This document shows positions 18,202 to 28,326 of a stretch of 64,000 nucleotides of DNA, in pieces. The notes beneath the pieces are model-generated. The model was not told where the DNA came from and did no database searches. It worked only from the letters and a program-made list of their open reading frames with translations. The stretch spans positions 1 to 64,000 of the forward strand of contig NZ_SRMF01000013.1 in assembly GCF_004768465.1 (NCBI RefSeq). Direction: 5' to 3'. Positions within the stretch are counted from its first letter, which is position 1. Each line of letters begins with the position of its first letter. The stretch comes from Natronospirillum operosum. Lineage in GTDB: Bacteria > Pseudomonadota > Gammaproteobacteria > Pseudomonadales > Natronospirillaceae. Both the position numbers and the translations under genes were made by a program.

Positions 18202-19347
18202 TCAGTCAGCTGCGGCGGCTGACGCTGAATGCTTTTCCGGCACGGCGATTATACGCCAGTCGGACCCGAATTGTCGCTGTTCCCGTATCTGCAGACCCAG
18301 GCTGTCAGCCATCTGATCCAGTGGCAGGTCGACCACGGGCAGACCCCGGCTACCCAGCCAGCGCGGGGCCATGTACAGCACCACTTCATCGATCAGGTGC
18401 TGGCGAATAAAGGCACCACTCAGCCTGGGCCCGGTTTCCACCAGTACCTCGTTGACCCCGCGTTCACCCAATGCCAGCAGCAATTCATCCAGATCCAGAT
18501 GTTCGCCCCGCCGCGGCAGGCTGATCACCTGTATGCCCCTATGGGTCAGCGCCTCCAGCACCGGGCCCGACTGATCGGCGGCGGTACACACCAGCACATC
18601 GGACACATCGGCATAGAATGGGTGGTCCGGCGGCACGCGCAACTGGCTGTCCACCACCACCCGTTTGGGCCCCTGCAACGGAGGATGATCCGGCCAGCGC
18701 CGCTTGAGCAGGTCGGGCCTGACCTTGAGACGCGCCTGGTCGTGCAACAGGGTGTCGGCACCGGTCAGCACCACACAGCTGCGGGCGCGCCAGTACTGCA
18801 CATCGGCCCGGGCGGCTTCGCCGGTGATCCACTGGCTCTCGCCCGAGGCCATGGCCGTGCGGCCGTCGAGGCTGTGGGCGATCTTGAGGCGCACCAGCGG
18901 CCGGCCGGTATGCATGCGCTTGAAAAAACCCTGATTGAGCGCATCGCAGGCTTCGGCCAGTACCTCGGTGATCACCTCGATACCGGCCGCACGCAATTTC
19001 TCCACACCACGACCGGCGACGCGCGGGTCCGGATCGATATTGCCCACCACCACACGTGCTACCTGTGCGGCGACCAGGGCATCGGCACAGGGCGGTGTGC
19101 GCCCGAAGTGGCTGCAGGGTTCCAGATTGACATAAGCTGTGGCGCCGCGGGCCGCTGTTCCGGCTTCCCGCAAGGCAAACACTTCGGCATGCGGCTCACC
19201 CACCCCGGGATGCCAGCCGGCGCCGATCTCGACCCCGCCCTTGACGATGCTGCAGCCGACGCGGGGGTTGGGGGCGGCGGTGAACAGGCCCTTTTCAGCC
19301 AGTCGGAGGGCGCGTTGCATCCAGCGTTGATCCTGACCCGATCTCAT
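18202..19347 (-). CDS. ribD: Bifunctional riboflavin deaminase/reductase RibD
   Basis: RibD carries out the deamination and reduction steps after GTP cyclohydrolase II. The N-terminal cytidine-deaminase-like domain has the zinc motif [14 protein letters not shown] and [17 protein letters not shown]. The C-terminal reductase domain has [39 protein letters not shown] and [16 protein letters not shown]. At 381 aa it is complete. It overlaps nrdR by 4 bp and is followed by ribB after only 19 bp, so the ribE gene often found between them is missing. Confidence 0.96.
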   Translation of the reverse strand: MRSGQDQRWMQRALRLAEKGLFTAAPNPRVGCSIVKGGVEIGAGWHPGVGEPHAEVFALREAGTAARGATAYVNLEPCSHFGRTPPCADALVAAQVARVVVGNIDPDPRVAGRGVEKLRAAGIEVITEVLAEACDALNQGFFKRMHTGRPLVRLKIAHSLDGRTAMASGESQWITGEAARADVQYWRARSCVVLTGADTLLHDQARLKVRPDLLKRRWPDHPPLQGPKRVVVDSQLRVPPDHPFYADVSDVLVCTAADQSGPVLEALTHRGIQVISLPRRGEHLDLDELLLALGERGVNEVLVETGPRLSGAFIRQHLIDEVVLYMAPRWLGSRGLPVVDLPLDQMADSLGLQIREQRQFGSDWRIIAVPEKHSASAAAAD

Positions 19348-19802
19348 GGACGCAGTTTCTCCAGCCGCTCGATCTCGGCCCGGAACTCGGCAATATCCTG
19401 AAAACTCATGTACACCGAAGCGAAGCGGACATAGGCCACCTGATCAAGCTGCTTGAGCGCCTGCATGACGGCCTCGCCCACATTGCGCGAGGAGATTTCC
19501 CGCTCGCCGCCGGCACGCAGCTGGTGCTCGATATGGGTGATGGCCGACTCGATGTCTTCCATCGGCACCGGGCGCTTTTCCAGCGCCCGCATCATGCCGG
19601 CACGCAGTTTCTCGGCATTGTAGGGTTCACGCGTACCGTCCTGCTTGACGATCTTGGGCATCACCAGTTCCGCCGTTTCGTAGGAGGTGAAGCGCTCTCC
19701 GCAATGCACGCACTCGCGGCGGCGACGCACTTGCTGGCCTTCGGCCACCAGGCGGGAATCGATCACTTTGGAATCGGGCTGACCACAGAATGGACAATGC
19801 AT
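19344..19802 (-). CDS. nrdR: Transcriptional repressor NrdR
   Basis: NrdR is the nucleotide-sensing repressor of ribonucleotide reductase genes. The N-terminal zinc ribbon has [17 protein letters not shown] and [17 protein letters not shown]. An ATP-cone domain follows ([21 protein letters not shown]...). At 152 aa it is of normal length. It is the first gene of the nrdR-ribD-ribB-ribH-nusB-thiL-pgpA run on the minus strand. Confidence 0.97.
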   Translation of the reverse strand: MHCPFCGQPDSKVIDSRLVAEGQQVRRRRECVHCGERFTSYETAELVMPKIVKQDGTREPYNAEKLRAGMMRALEKRPVPMEDIESAITHIEHQLRAGGEREISSRNVGEAVMQALKQLDQVAYVRFASVYMSFQDIAEFRAEIERLEKLRP

Positions 19803-20236
19803 AGTTCGGGGCCTGTTTTAGCGTGGGGCGATTTTACCGACACAGGATGCACTTGCCTACCTTGGCGCAAAGACTTTGCCGGATCGGCTCAAAGTACTGG
19901 CATTTGCAAGCCTTTTCTGCCCCTGAGTCCGAACTTTATTCACATTGGTGCATGACAGAGCCGAGCAGAGGAAAATCCTCTTGCCAGACTCCGAACTGGC
20001 TGTCAATATTTTTTTAAGATATTGATTTTAAAGAATTTTTTGAATTGTGCATTTTTTGAACAGTCCAAGTACCCCCTTATGACACCGGCCTCCACGAGCC
20101 TTTTTAAATTGTTACTCACAGAGTTATGCACAGAATCTGTGGAAGACTCGCGACAGGCCAGTCATACTCGGGTCAGGCTCGCAGAGCGGCGGACAAACCG
20201 CTACAATGGCGCTCCCATTTGCACAGGAAGAACCAT
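19803..20236 (+). promoter_or_regulatory. Intergenic region with AT-rich tract and DnaA-box-like cluster
   Basis: This 434-bp divergent spacer between nrdR and the HlyU-like gene has no convincing gene. It contains a markedly AT-rich tract (about 20000-20080, many runs of T) in otherwise GC-rich DNA. Three 9-mers resembling DnaA boxes follow within 35 bp: TTACTCACA (20112-20120), TTATGCACA (20124-20132) and TGTGGAAGA (20138-20146, reverse orientation). TTATGCACA fits the TTATNCACA consensus, and the others have two mismatches. Function is unknown. Confidence 0.45.
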
Positions 20237-20530
20237 ATGCTGAACTGGTTGAAATCCCTTCTGGGGGGCGGCGACAGCGCCGCCGGGGCGAACACTGTCC
20301 AGCATGAAGAAGACTACAACGGCTACCATCTGGCCATCAGTCCCATACGCGTGGGCGGCCAGTACCGCGTGGCCGGCACCATCAGCCGGGTCGACGATCC
20401 GGACCGGGTCTATCGCCTGATTCGTGCAGACCTCTGCCCGTCCATGGATATCGCCGTCGAACAAAGCCTGATGAAGGCCCGCCAGACTGTCGACCAGTTG
20501 GGCGACCGCATGTTCGACCAGTCACCCTGA
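20237..20530 (+). CDS. HlyU-family small protein
   Basis: This 97-aa protein resembles the HlyU family, first described as a regulator of haemolysin expression in Vibrio but widespread as a small conserved protein. The sequence runs from MLNWLKSLLGGGDS through YNGYHLAISPIRVGGQYRVAG and LIRADLCPSMDIAVEQSLMK to DQLGDRMF. The ATG at 20237 is chosen because AGGAAG lies 6 nt upstream; the frame is open further upstream but without similarity. It sits 19 bp before xseA on the same strand. A regulatory role here is not shown. Confidence 0.8.
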   Translation: MLNWLKSLLGGGDSAAGANTVQHEEDYNGYHLAISPIRVGGQYRVAGTISRVDDPDRVYRLIRADLCPSMDIAVEQSLMKARQTVDQLGDRMFDQSP

Positions 20531-20549
20531 AGCGGAGACTGAATCTGCA

Positions 20550-21902
20550 ATGACTACTGCCGGCGACAACACGCCCATCTCGGTCGCGCAGCTGAACCGT
20601 CAGGCCAAGTTCATTCTGGAGCAGCACTTCCCCACCCTGCTGGTACAGGGCGAGATTTCCAATCTGGCGCGCCCCCGTTCCGGCCATATCTATTTCACGC
20701 TCAAGGATGCCGATGCGCAGGTGCGCTGTGCCTTCTTTCGCGGTCAGGCCGCACGCCAGCGCCACCCCATACAGGAAGGCGATGCGGTGTTGGTGCGCGG
20801 GCGGCTGAGCCTGTACGAAGGACGCGGCGACTATCAGATGATCGTCAGCGGCGTCATGCCGGCCGGCGCCGGAGCGCTGCAGGTGGAGTTCGAAGCTCTC
20901 AAGCGCCGCCTGGAAGCCGAAGGGCTGTTTGATCCGGCGCGCAAGCAGCCGCTGCCGACCGCAGTCAGCCGGCTGGGGGTGATCACCTCCGCTACCGGGG
21001 CGGCTCTGCAGGATGTGTTGCAGGTACTGCAGCGGCGTGACCCGGGCATGGAAGTTCGGGTCTACAGTTGCCTGGTACAGGGGCGGGAAGCGGCAGCGGA
21101 TATTCGCCGCGCGCTGCGCTACGCCATCACCGACAATGCCGTGGACGCCCTGCTGCTGACCCGGGGCGGCGGTTCGACAGAAGACCTCTGGTGCTTCAAT
21201 GACGAAGCACTGGCCCGCGACCTGGCAGCCTGCCCGCTGCCCATTGTCAGTGCCGTGGGTCACGAGACCGACTTCACCATTGCCGATTTCGTGGCTGACG
21301 TGCGCGCGCCGACGCCTTCGGCCGGGGCCGAACTGCTGTCGCAGGATCAGCAGGTCTGGCGCCAGCAGTTCCAGCGCCTGGATCAGCAGCTGCGCCTGGT
21401 GTTCAACCGTTACCTGACCAGTCAGCGCCAGCGTGTTGATCATCTGTACCAGCGCCTGCGTCACCCCAGTGAGCGCATACGCGAGCAACAGCAGCGCCTG
21501 GACGAACGCAGCACTCGTCTGGAGCGTGCCATGCTGGTTCGCCTGCAACACCAGCGGCAACAGCAGAACGCGCTGCAGCGGCGCCTGCAGGCCGCCTCAC
21601 CGGCTACCCGTCTGCATTATCAACGTACAGCCCTGAACCGTCTCCGGGAGCGTCTGCCCGGGGTCATGCAGCGCTGGCTGCAGAACTATCGTGGTCGCCT
21701 CGAGCAGCAGGCCCATGCGCTGCACCTGGCCAGCCCGCTGGCCACCCTGCAGCGTGGCTACAGCATTACCCTGGATGAGCAGCAGCGGGTGATCCGCAGC
21801 ATCACCCAGGTTGCGCCCGGGCAGACGCTGGAGATCAGAATTGCGGATGGCCGCATCAGGGGCCGCGTGGACAGTACAGAAAAAGCAGAGCGCGGCGACT
21901 GA
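20550..21902 (+). CDS. xseA: Exodeoxyribonuclease VII large subunit
   Basis: XseA is the catalytic subunit of ExoVII. The N-terminal OB-fold domain has FPTLLVQGEISNLARPRSGHIYF-type sequence (residues about 28-50) and QGDAVLVRGR-like VLVRGRLSLYEGRGDYQM. The catalytic region includes GVITSATGAALQDVL, LLTRGGGSTEDLWCFND and VSAVGHETDFTIADFVADVRAPTPSAGAE. A long Gln/Arg-rich coiled coil (about 270-390) leads to the C-terminal LQRGYSI segment. The 450-aa gene ends one base before the converging der stop codon. Confidence 0.97.
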   Translation: MTTAGDNTPISVAQLNRQAKFILEQHFPTLLVQGEISNLARPRSGHIYFTLKDADAQVRCAFFRGQAARQRHPIQEGDAVLVRGRLSLYEGRGDYQMIVSGVMPAGAGALQVEFEALKRRLEAEGLFDPARKQPLPTAVSRLGVITSATGAALQDVLQVLQRRDPGMEVRVYSCLVQGREAAADIRRALRYAITDNAVDALLLTRGGGSTEDLWCFNDEALARDLAACPLPIVSAVGHETDFTIADFVADVRAPTPSAGAELLSQDQQVWRQQFQRLDQQLRLVFNRYLTSQRQRVDHLYQRLRHPSERIREQQQRLDERSTRLERAMLVRLQHQRQQQNALQRRLQAASPATRLHYQRTALNRLRERLPGVMQRWLQNYRGRLEQQAHALHLASPLATLQRGYSITLDEQQRVIRSITQVAPGQTLEIRIADGRIRGRVDSTEKAERGD

Positions 21903-21903
21903 T

Positions 21904-23256
21904 TCAGCGCCGTTGCTTGCGCTTGTTCGAAGTGCTGGCGTAGGGGTTGTCCCCCGAGCGGAATTCCAGCCGCACCGGCGTACCGCGCAGCTCCAGCACT
22001 TCCCTGAAAGTGTTCTCCATATACCGCTTGTAGCTGCCCGGCAGCTTGTCGACCTGGTTGCCATGCACCACGATCACCGGCGGGTTGCGCCCGCCCAGGT
22101 GCGCATAGCGCAGCTTGATGCGCCGTCCGTTGACCATGGGTGGCTGATGCTCCTGCACAATGCCCTGCATCAACTCGGTCAGGAAATGGGTTGACCACTG
22201 TGATGTGGCCGCCTCATAGGCCCGCTGGGCCGACTTGAACAGATGGCCCACATTGGTGCCATGCAGAGCGGAAATGAAGTGCAGGTCGGCCCAGCCCATG
22301 AAATCAAGCCTTCGGTTCAGACCGCGCCGTACTTCATCTTTCTGCTCTTCGCTCATGCCATCCCATTTGTTGACCGCCATGACCACGGAGCGGCCGGATT
22401 TCAGCACATGGTGCAGCATGTGCAGATCCTGCTCGACCACACCGTCACGGGCATCCAGCACCAAAATCACCACATTGGCACTCTGGATGGCCTGCAGGGT
22501 CTTGATGATGGAAAATTTCTCCACCGCTTCGCGTACACTTTTGCGGCGGCGGATGCCCGCCGTATCAATCAGGGTATAGTTGATCTCATCCCGGGTGAAC
22601 GGAATGGCGATGCTGTCCATGGTGGTGCCGGGGTGATCATAGACCACCACCCGCTCCTCGCCCAACATGCGATTGACCAGTGTCGACTTGCCGACATTGG
22701 GCCGCCCCACTATGGCCAGGCGGATGCCCTGCCCGTACAGTGCTTCGGTATCGACCGGCTCGGCGTCCGGAAAGCCGTCCAGCACATCGGTAATCAGGCT
22801 GGTCACGCCACGGTTGTGTGACGCCGCCAGTGGGAAGGGATCGCCCAGACCCAGTTCATAGAAGTCGTTGAGTACGGTGTCTTCATTCAGGCCATCGACC
22901 TTGTTGACCACCAGTTGCATCGGCTTGCCGGCCTGGCGCAGGTGGTTGGCCAGGCTGTGATCACTCGCCGTCACACCGTCGCGCGCGTCGACCAGAAAGA
23001 TAACGAAATCGGCTTCCTGAATCGCCGCATAGGACTGTTCAGCCATTTCGGAATCCAGCCCCTCTTCATAGCCGCTGACACCACCTGTGTCGACCACGAT
23101 ATAGGGCTGCTCACCCAGCTTGCCCTCGCCATACTTGCGGTCCCGCGTGAGGCCGGGCCAGTCGGCCACCAGCGCATCACGGGTACGGGTGAGACAGTTG
23201 AACAGTGTCGATTTGCCCACATTGGGCCGCCCGACAAGGGCGATAACGGGTGTCAA
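21904..23256 (-). CDS. der: GTPase Der (EngA)
   Basis: Der is a tandem-GTPase needed for 50S ribosome assembly. The first G domain has [26 protein letters not shown] and NKVDG. The second has [26 protein letters not shown] and NKWDG, followed by a KH-like C-terminal domain ending in a basic tail (SNKRKQRR). The start codon is TTG with GGGAG about 9 nt upstream, inside the end of bamB. The two genes are 6 bp apart, the usual bamB-der order. Confidence 0.97.
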   Translation of the reverse strand: MTPVIALVGRPNVGKSTLFNCLTRTRDALVADWPGLTRDRKYGEGKLGEQPYIVVDTGGVSGYEEGLDSEMAEQSYAAIQEADFVIFLVDARDGVTASDHSLANHLRQAGKPMQLVVNKVDGLNEDTVLNDFYELGLGDPFPLAASHNRGVTSLITDVLDGFPDAEPVDTEALYGQGIRLAIVGRPNVGKSTLVNRMLGEERVVVYDHPGTTMDSIAIPFTRDEINYTLIDTAGIRRRKSVREAVEKFSIIKTLQAIQSANVVILVLDARDGVVEQDLHMLHHVLKSGRSVVMAVNKWDGMSEEQKDEVRRGLNRRLDFMGWADLHFISALHGTNVGHLFKSAQRAYEAATSQWSTHFLTELMQGIVQEHQPPMVNGRRIKLRYAHLGGRNPPVIVVHGNQVDKLPGSYKRYMENTFREVLELRGTPVRLEFRSGDNPYASTSNKRKQRR

Positions 23257-23262
23257 GGTGGC

Positions 23263-24417
23263 TTACTCCCGGCCCGGACGTTCACGCCCGGAAATGATCA
23301 TGCCTTCCATGGATTGAGCATAGAAGCGTTCGCCATCGGCGACTGCAGGCACGGTAAAATGGCGGCTGCCACTGAAATCGAGGCGGCCTATGGTGTCCCC
23401 GTTGGCGCTGTCCAGCACATGGATATAGCCCCGCCGGTCGGTAACCACCAGGCGATTGCCGGCTACTGTGAGACCGGTCAGCGGCCGACCACTGTAGCCC
23501 TGCTGACGCCAGCGCTCGCCCTGAGTCTGCAGATCATAGGCCACTATCTCGCCGCCTCGGTCGGCCACGAACAGGCTGCGCCCATCGGTGGCCAGACTGG
23601 CGGTAACGGACTTGTCGATGGTCCAGCTCGGCTCACCCGTATCGGCGGCCACACCCAGTAACCGGCCCTCAAAGGAACCGGCAAAAATACGGCCATTGAC
23701 CAGCAGCGGCGAAGTGTCCACATCGACCAGGCGCTGCAGATCCGTGCTGCCGCGCGGATCGGACAGGCGCTGGGCCCAGCGCAGTTCGCCGGTACGCAGG
23801 CTGAAGCCAGCCAGGCGGCCATTGGCAAAGCCGGCCACTACCTGGTCACCCACAATCAGCGGTTGCGCCTGGCCATGCAGGGTCAGGCCGGGCTGTTCGC
23901 TGTCATAGATCCAGACCCAGCTTTCATTGCTCAGGTCCCACAGCCGCAGTGAACCATCGCGGCCTATCAGCGCCACACGGTCACCTTCTACCACGGGCGC
24001 GGCCAGAGTCGACAGATTGAGATGCGATGACTGAAGCAGACTGCCGTCTTCCGCCGACAGTGTTTTCAGATCGCCGGCCTTGCTGACCAGATACAGCCGA
24101 CCATCGGCCAGGGTCACCCCGGCCTGCCAGGGCTCGTATTGCTGCCGCCACTGAACCCGTCCGGTGTCGCGGTCCAGCGCCGCCACCTGGCCATCCTGAT
24201 AGGCCACGTACAGATGATCGTCACCCAGTGCCGGGCGCAGACGTTCGGGCCCCTGTCCGGGCTGCCAGTCACGCACAAAGCGGAAGCCCCAGTCCAGGCG
24301 CACCCGATCATCGGTCAGGGCCGGCGGCTCCGGAGGCGGAGTGCGCGCCAGGTTACCGCATCCGGTCAGCACCAGCAGGGCTGTCAGCAGTACTACGATT
24401 GAAACGCGCATCGACAT
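23263..24417 (-). CDS. bamB: Outer-membrane assembly lipoprotein BamB
   Basis: BamB is an eight-bladed beta-propeller lipoprotein of the BAM complex, which inserts outer-membrane proteins. A lipoprotein signal ends in the lipobox LTGC (LLALLVLTGC-type, here ALLVLTGCGN). Repeated WD40/PQQ-like blades read LDRDTGRVQWRQQYEPW, FSLRTGELRWAQR and ADTGEPSW. The start at 24417 (MSMRVS) is supported by GAGAGG about 6 nt upstream. An ATG at 24411 is also possible. It follows yfgM by 10 bp. Confidence 0.95.
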   Translation of the reverse strand: MSMRVSIVVLLTALLVLTGCGNLARTPPPEPPALTDDRVRLDWGFRFVRDWQPGQGPERLRPALGDDHLYVAYQDGQVAALDRDTGRVQWRQQYEPWQAGVTLADGRLYLVSKAGDLKTLSAEDGSLLQSSHLNLSTLAAPVVEGDRVALIGRDGSLRLWDLSNESWVWIYDSEQPGLTLHGQAQPLIVGDQVVAGFANGRLAGFSLRTGELRWAQRLSDPRGSTDLQRLVDVDTSPLLVNGRIFAGSFEGRLLGVAADTGEPSWTIDKSVTASLATDGRSLFVADRGGEIVAYDLQTQGERWRQQGYSGRPLTGLTVAGNRLVVTDRRGYIHVLDSANGDTIGRLDFSGSRHFTVPAVADGERFYAQSMEGMIISGRERPGRE

Positions 24418-24427
24418 CAATGACCTC

Positions 24428-25072
24428 TCAGAGTACACCATAGGTTTCAGCTTTGGCCTGCAACAGCGGCCGGTTCAGGCCCTGGGACTGAGCCAGTTCC
24501 CAGGCTTCGGCATAAGCAGCCCGGGCCGCATCACGATCACCCAAGCTGGCATGCACATCACCTCGCAGTTCGGCATAGCCGACGCGCTGGCTGCCCGGGT
24601 CCAGGCTGTCCAGCGTGGACAGCACGGCATCGTATTCTTCCTGCGCAAACAGCACCCGCGCCAGACGCAGGTTGACCAGCCGCTGCAGGGACTGTTCCGG
24701 TTCCTGATCAAGGACCCAGCGCAAGCGGTCTTCAGCCGCTTCCAGCTCACCCTCGGCAACTGCATAGCGGGCCTGCAACATGGCGGTATAGAGCGTATAG
24801 GTGCTCTGCGGGTGATCCGCCGCCAGGCTCTCGAACAGACTGTCCAGCTCGGTGCGCTGATCATCGGTCAGTTGCTGAGCATCACCCACCAGGCGCAGCA
24901 CCTGCTGATACTGGTCCGAGGCTGCTTCGCGTGCCTGCTGCTGCTGATTCTGATAGAACCAGAAGCCTCCATAGGCCAGAATGGCGACCAGAAAACCACC
25001 GATAATCAGGTTGCCCCAGCGGGCAAACCACTTCTTGATCGCTTCTATCTGTTCTTCATCAGTATCGTACAC
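24428..25072 (-). CDS. yfgM: YfgM-type membrane-anchored TPR protein (ancillary SecYEG factor)
   Basis: YfgM is a periplasmic tetratricopeptide-repeat protein anchored in the inner membrane. It associates with the Sec translocon and chaperones. The N-terminus EEQIEAIKKWFARWGNLIIGG leads into one membrane segment (about 22-40, ending AYGGFWFYQNQQQ). Helical repeat sequence follows (LRWVLDQEPEQSLQRLVNLRLARVLF-like pattern). At 214 aa it fits the family and sits in the conserved hisS-yfgM-bamB-der order. Confidence 0.92.
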   Translation of the reverse strand: MYDTDEEQIEAIKKWFARWGNLIIGGFLVAILAYGGFWFYQNQQQQAREAASDQYQQVLRLVGDAQQLTDDQRTELDSLFESLAADHPQSTYTLYTAMLQARYAVAEGELEAAEDRLRWVLDQEPEQSLQRLVNLRLARVLFAQEEYDAVLSTLDSLDPGSQRVGYAELRGDVHASLGDRDAARAAYAEAWELAQSQGLNRPLLQAKAETYGVL

Positions 25073-25102
25073 GCTAGACTCCTTGAGACCCTTCTTATTC
25101 GC

Positions 25103-26383
25103 TTATTCGTTGTTCAGCGCCGCAGTCAAGCGGGCGCTGTCATTCCAGGCCAGTTCATACTGGTCCTCGCCGGTGCGCAGGTCCTTGACCGTGAACACCT
25201 GCTGCTGCAATTCATCCTCACCGAGGATCAGGGCCAGCCGGGCCCCGCTGCGATCAGCCTTTTTCATTTTCGACTTGAAGCCGCCGCCGCCCAGGTGTGT
25301 CTGCAGACGCAGCGTCGGGTTGGCCTCACGAATCCGCTCGGCCAGTGGCAGCAGCGCCATGTCAGCGTCCTCACCCATGCTGATCAGATACGCATCCACG
25401 GTCGTGAATACCGACTCCGGCACCACGCCCAGGGTTTCCAACAACAGCAGCAGGCGCTCCACGCCCATGCCGAAACCGATGGCCGGCACCGGCTTGCCGC
25501 CCAGTTGCTCGACCAGGGCATCATAGCGCCCGCCGCCCAGCACAGTGCCCTGGGCTCCGAGCGCATCCGTAATCCACTCGAAGACAGTGCGGCCATAATA
25601 GTCCAGCCCGCGCACCAGCCGCGGATTGACCCGATAGCTCACGCCGGCCTGGTCCAGCTGTGCGCACAGCACACTAAAATGCGCGGCCGACTCGTCATCG
25701 ATGTAATCCATGAAATCGGGCGCGTCATTGAGAATCGACTGCGTGTCCGGGTTCTTCGAATCCAGAATGCGCAGCGGATTGGTCTCCAGACGGCGCCGTG
25801 AATCTTCATCCAGACGCGCTTCATGCGTGCGCAGGAAGGCTACCAGATCATCCCGATAGCGCCCCCGGCTGGCCGCTGTACCCAGAGTATTGAGCTCCAG
25901 CCGCAGATGCTCGGCAATGCCGAGCTGCTGCCACAGGCGCGCGGTCATGATGATCAGCTCGGCATCGATGTCCGGCCCTTCCAGACCAAAGATCTCGGCC
26001 CCGAACTGATGAAACTGGCGGTAACGGCCCTTCTGCGGCCGCTCGTACCGGAACATGGCCCCCGTGTACCAGAGTTTCTGAATCTGGTTGTGCAGCAGGC
26101 CATGCTGAATGGCCGCGCGCACGACACCCGCCGTGCCTTCCGGACGCAGGGTCAGGCTCTCGTCATTGCGATCGGCGAAGGTGTACATTTCCTTCTCGAC
26201 AATGTCCGTCACTTCGCCGATGGAGCGCTTGAACAGCGCCGTATCCTCGACCACCGGTGTGCGCACTTCCCGGTAGCCGTAGCGGTCGAACAGCACTCGC
26301 ATCTGCTGTTCGAGATACTGCCAGGCCGGCGAGCGGTCGGGCAGTACATCATTCATGCCACGTATGGCTTGCAGGTTTTTCAA
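25103..26383 (-). CDS. hisS: Histidyl-tRNA synthetase
   Basis: This class II aminoacyl-tRNA synthetase charges tRNA-His. Segments include the N-terminal [10 protein letters not shown], motif 2 region [13 protein letters not shown] and [22 protein letters not shown] (class II motif), the histidine-A motif [15 protein letters not shown] and the C-terminal anticodon-binding domain. The length of 426 aa is normal. It lies between ispG and yfgM, as in many gammaproteobacteria. Confidence 0.98.
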   Translation of the reverse strand: MKNLQAIRGMNDVLPDRSPAWQYLEQQMRVLFDRYGYREVRTPVVEDTALFKRSIGEVTDIVEKEMYTFADRNDESLTLRPEGTAGVVRAAIQHGLLHNQIQKLWYTGAMFRYERPQKGRYRQFHQFGAEIFGLEGPDIDAELIIMTARLWQQLGIAEHLRLELNTLGTAASRGRYRDDLVAFLRTHEARLDEDSRRRLETNPLRILDSKNPDTQSILNDAPDFMDYIDDESAAHFSVLCAQLDQAGVSYRVNPRLVRGLDYYGRTVFEWITDALGAQGTVLGGGRYDALVEQLGGKPVPAIGFGMGVERLLLLLETLGVVPESVFTTVDAYLISMGEDADMALLPLAERIREANPTLRLQTHLGGGGFKSKMKKADRSGARLALILGEDELQQQVFTVKDLRTGEDQYELAWNDSARLTAALNNE

Positions 26384-26435
26384 AACGATTCCTTAACCTG
26401 TAGATTTGATCTGTTGTGCACGGCTGGCACCGGGA

Positions 26436-27566
26436 TCATTCGGTATCACCGCTGCGCGCGATGACTGCGCGCTCGGCAGCCTCCCGCTCGGCTACCTTGT
26501 CCCGAATCATGCGTTCGAACTCGTCCACCAACTGGCCATTGCTGAGCTTCCGGTTGGGACGGCCATTCAGATAGATCAGATTGGCCGGTGAGCCACCGGT
26601 AACGCCCAGGTCGGCTTCTTTCGCCTCTCCCGGCCCGTTAACGATGCAGCCGATCACCGCCACATCGAGAGGAGTCTTGATGTCTTCCAACCGCTCTTCA
26701 AGCTGATTCATGGTGCTGATAACGTCGAAATTCTGCCGGGAGCAACTGGGGCAGGCAATGAAATTAATGCCTTTGTTGCGTAAACGCAGGCTTTTCAGGA
26801 TATCGAAGCCCACCTTGATCTCTTCCACCGGATCGGCGGCCAGCGACACCCGCAGCGTATCACCAATGCCGTCCATCAACAGCATGCCCAGACCCACCGA
26901 AGATTTGACAGTGCCGGAACGCAAACCGCCTGCCTCGGTAATACCCAGATGCAGGGGCTGATCGATCTGATCGGCAATCAGGCGATAGGCCGCGACCGCC
27001 ATGAACACATCCGACGCCTTCAGACTGAGCTTGAAGTCACGAAAGTTCAGCCGCTCGAGAATATTGATATGGTCCAGCGCGGATTCCACCAGCGCCTCCG
27101 GGGTGGGTTCCCCATATTTGCGCTGCAGGCGTTTTTCCAGCGAACCGGCATTGACCCCGATGCGGATCGGGATGCCCATATCGCGCGCCTTGTCGACAAC
27201 CGCGCGCACCCGATCTTCCTTGCCGATATTGCCCGGATTGATGCGCAGGCAATCGACCCCCAGATCAGCCACCCGCAGGGCGATCTTGTGATCGAAATGT
27301 ATATCGGCGATCAGCGGTACATTGACCTGCTGACGAATCTTGCCGAACGCCTCGGCGGCATCCATGCTGGGCACGGAGACCCGCACCAGATCAGCGCCCG
27401 CGTCTTCCAGCCGGCGGATCTGTGCCACTGTGGCATCGACATCCGTGGTTTCGGTATTGGTCATGCTCTGTACCGAGACGGGGGCATCTCCCCCCACCGG
27501 CACATTGCCGACCATGATCTGTCTGGATGGCCGACGCCGAATCGGTGAGACCATCTGCTTATTCAT
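26436..27566 (-). CDS. ispG: (E)-4-hydroxy-3-methylbut-2-enyl-diphosphate synthase
   Basis: IspG (GcpE) is the [4Fe-4S] enzyme of the penultimate MEP pathway step, converting MEcPP to HMBPP. The N-terminal TIM barrel has [33 protein letters not shown] and [11 protein letters not shown]. The cluster cysteines are in [14 protein letters not shown] and [22 protein letters not shown]. The length of 376 aa is normal. It overlaps pilW by 8 bp, leaving no room for rodZ, which often lies between these genes. Its activity depends on the Fe-S machinery encoded at 33897-41767. Confidence 0.97.
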   Translation of the reverse strand: MNKQMVSPIRRRPSRQIMVGNVPVGGDAPVSVQSMTNTETTDVDATVAQIRRLEDAGADLVRVSVPSMDAAEAFGKIRQQVNVPLIADIHFDHKIALRVADLGVDCLRINPGNIGKEDRVRAVVDKARDMGIPIRIGVNAGSLEKRLQRKYGEPTPEALVESALDHINILERLNFRDFKLSLKASDVFMAVAAYRLIADQIDQPLHLGITEAGGLRSGTVKSSVGLGMLLMDGIGDTLRVSLAADPVEEIKVGFDILKSLRLRNKGINFIACPSCSRQNFDVISTMNQLEERLEDIKTPLDVAVIGCIVNGPGEAKEADLGVTGGSPANLIYLNGRPNRKLSNGQLVDEFERMIRDKVAEREAAERAVIARSGDTE

Positions 27567-28323
27567 CGTTGCGACTCCGCAGGTAGCGACTGTCGGGGAA
27601 GCGTTCTTCCAGCAATTCCAGCAACCCCGAGTAGGTTTCTTCGCGGTCCATGGCTTCGGTTACACGCAGTCCCAGAATCAGGCTGTCTTCCGTATGGTCG
27701 GTGACATCGGCCCGCACCAGATTTTCAAAACCTTCGAAATAGTCCAGGGCCCGCTGGGTATTGCCCTGCACCAGGTGGATATTGGCCATGTGCCAATAGG
27801 GCATGGGCAGCATGCGGTTCAACTGGATGGCGCGATCGAAATGTGTCTTGGCTGTCTCCAGGTCATTCTGATAGAGGTTCAGAATGGCGCGGTCTTCAAA
27901 GGCGGCACCGCGATTGGCGTAATCCGCATCGGCAGTAACCTGCCGGAACGCTTCCTCTGCTTCGTCGAGACGGCCCTGACGAAACAGGAACTGTGCATAG
28001 GCATGCCGGTATTCGGTCTCGTCGCTCATCGACAAGGCGCGCTGATAGTAATCCTCGGCCAGTTCCGGCTCACCCTCGGCCTGATACACCATGGCCATGC
28101 CGAGATAGGCGCCACTGGCATCGCGGTCCAGAGACTGCGCTTCACGGAAGGCGCGCCGCGCCTGCTGGCGGTTGTCAAACTCCAGATGGCGGAAACCGAT
28201 CTCCACATAGCGCTGCGCGGTCTCCGCATCCTGCGAGCTGGTCTGGCTGCCCACACTGGCACAGGCCGTCAGCATCAGAGCAGCGGTCAGAACGATAAGA
28301 CGTGTCGGCCACAGAGATTTCAT
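27559..28323 (-). CDS. pilW: Type IV pilus biogenesis lipoprotein PilW/PilF (TPR)
   Basis: This TPR lipoprotein family helps assemble PilQ secretin rings for type IV pili. The signal peptide ends in lipobox LTAC ([11 protein letters not shown]). Repeats follow: [49 protein letters not shown] and [21 protein letters not shown]. At 254 aa it matches the family. Position between rlmN (3 bp) and ispG is the conserved pilW/pilF site. No other pilus gene is in the window. Confidence 0.9.
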   Translation of the reverse strand: MKSLWPTRLIVLTAALMLTACASVGSQTSSQDAETAQRYVEIGFRHLEFDNRQQARRAFREAQSLDRDASGAYLGMAMVYQAEGEPELAEDYYQRALSMSDETEYRHAYAQFLFRQGRLDEAEEAFRQVTADADYANRGAAFEDRAILNLYQNDLETAKTHFDRAIQLNRMLPMPYWHMANIHLVQGNTQRALDYFEGFENLVRADVTDHTEDSLILGLRVTEAMDREETYSGLLELLEERFPDSRYLRSRNDE

Positions 28324-28326
28324 GGT

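Noticed and set aside
20000-20146. Chromosomal origin of replication
   Set aside because: Only one 9-mer matches the DnaA consensus well, the spacer is short, and the usual oriC neighbours (dnaA, gidA, rpmH) are absent. Kept only as a regulatory candidate.
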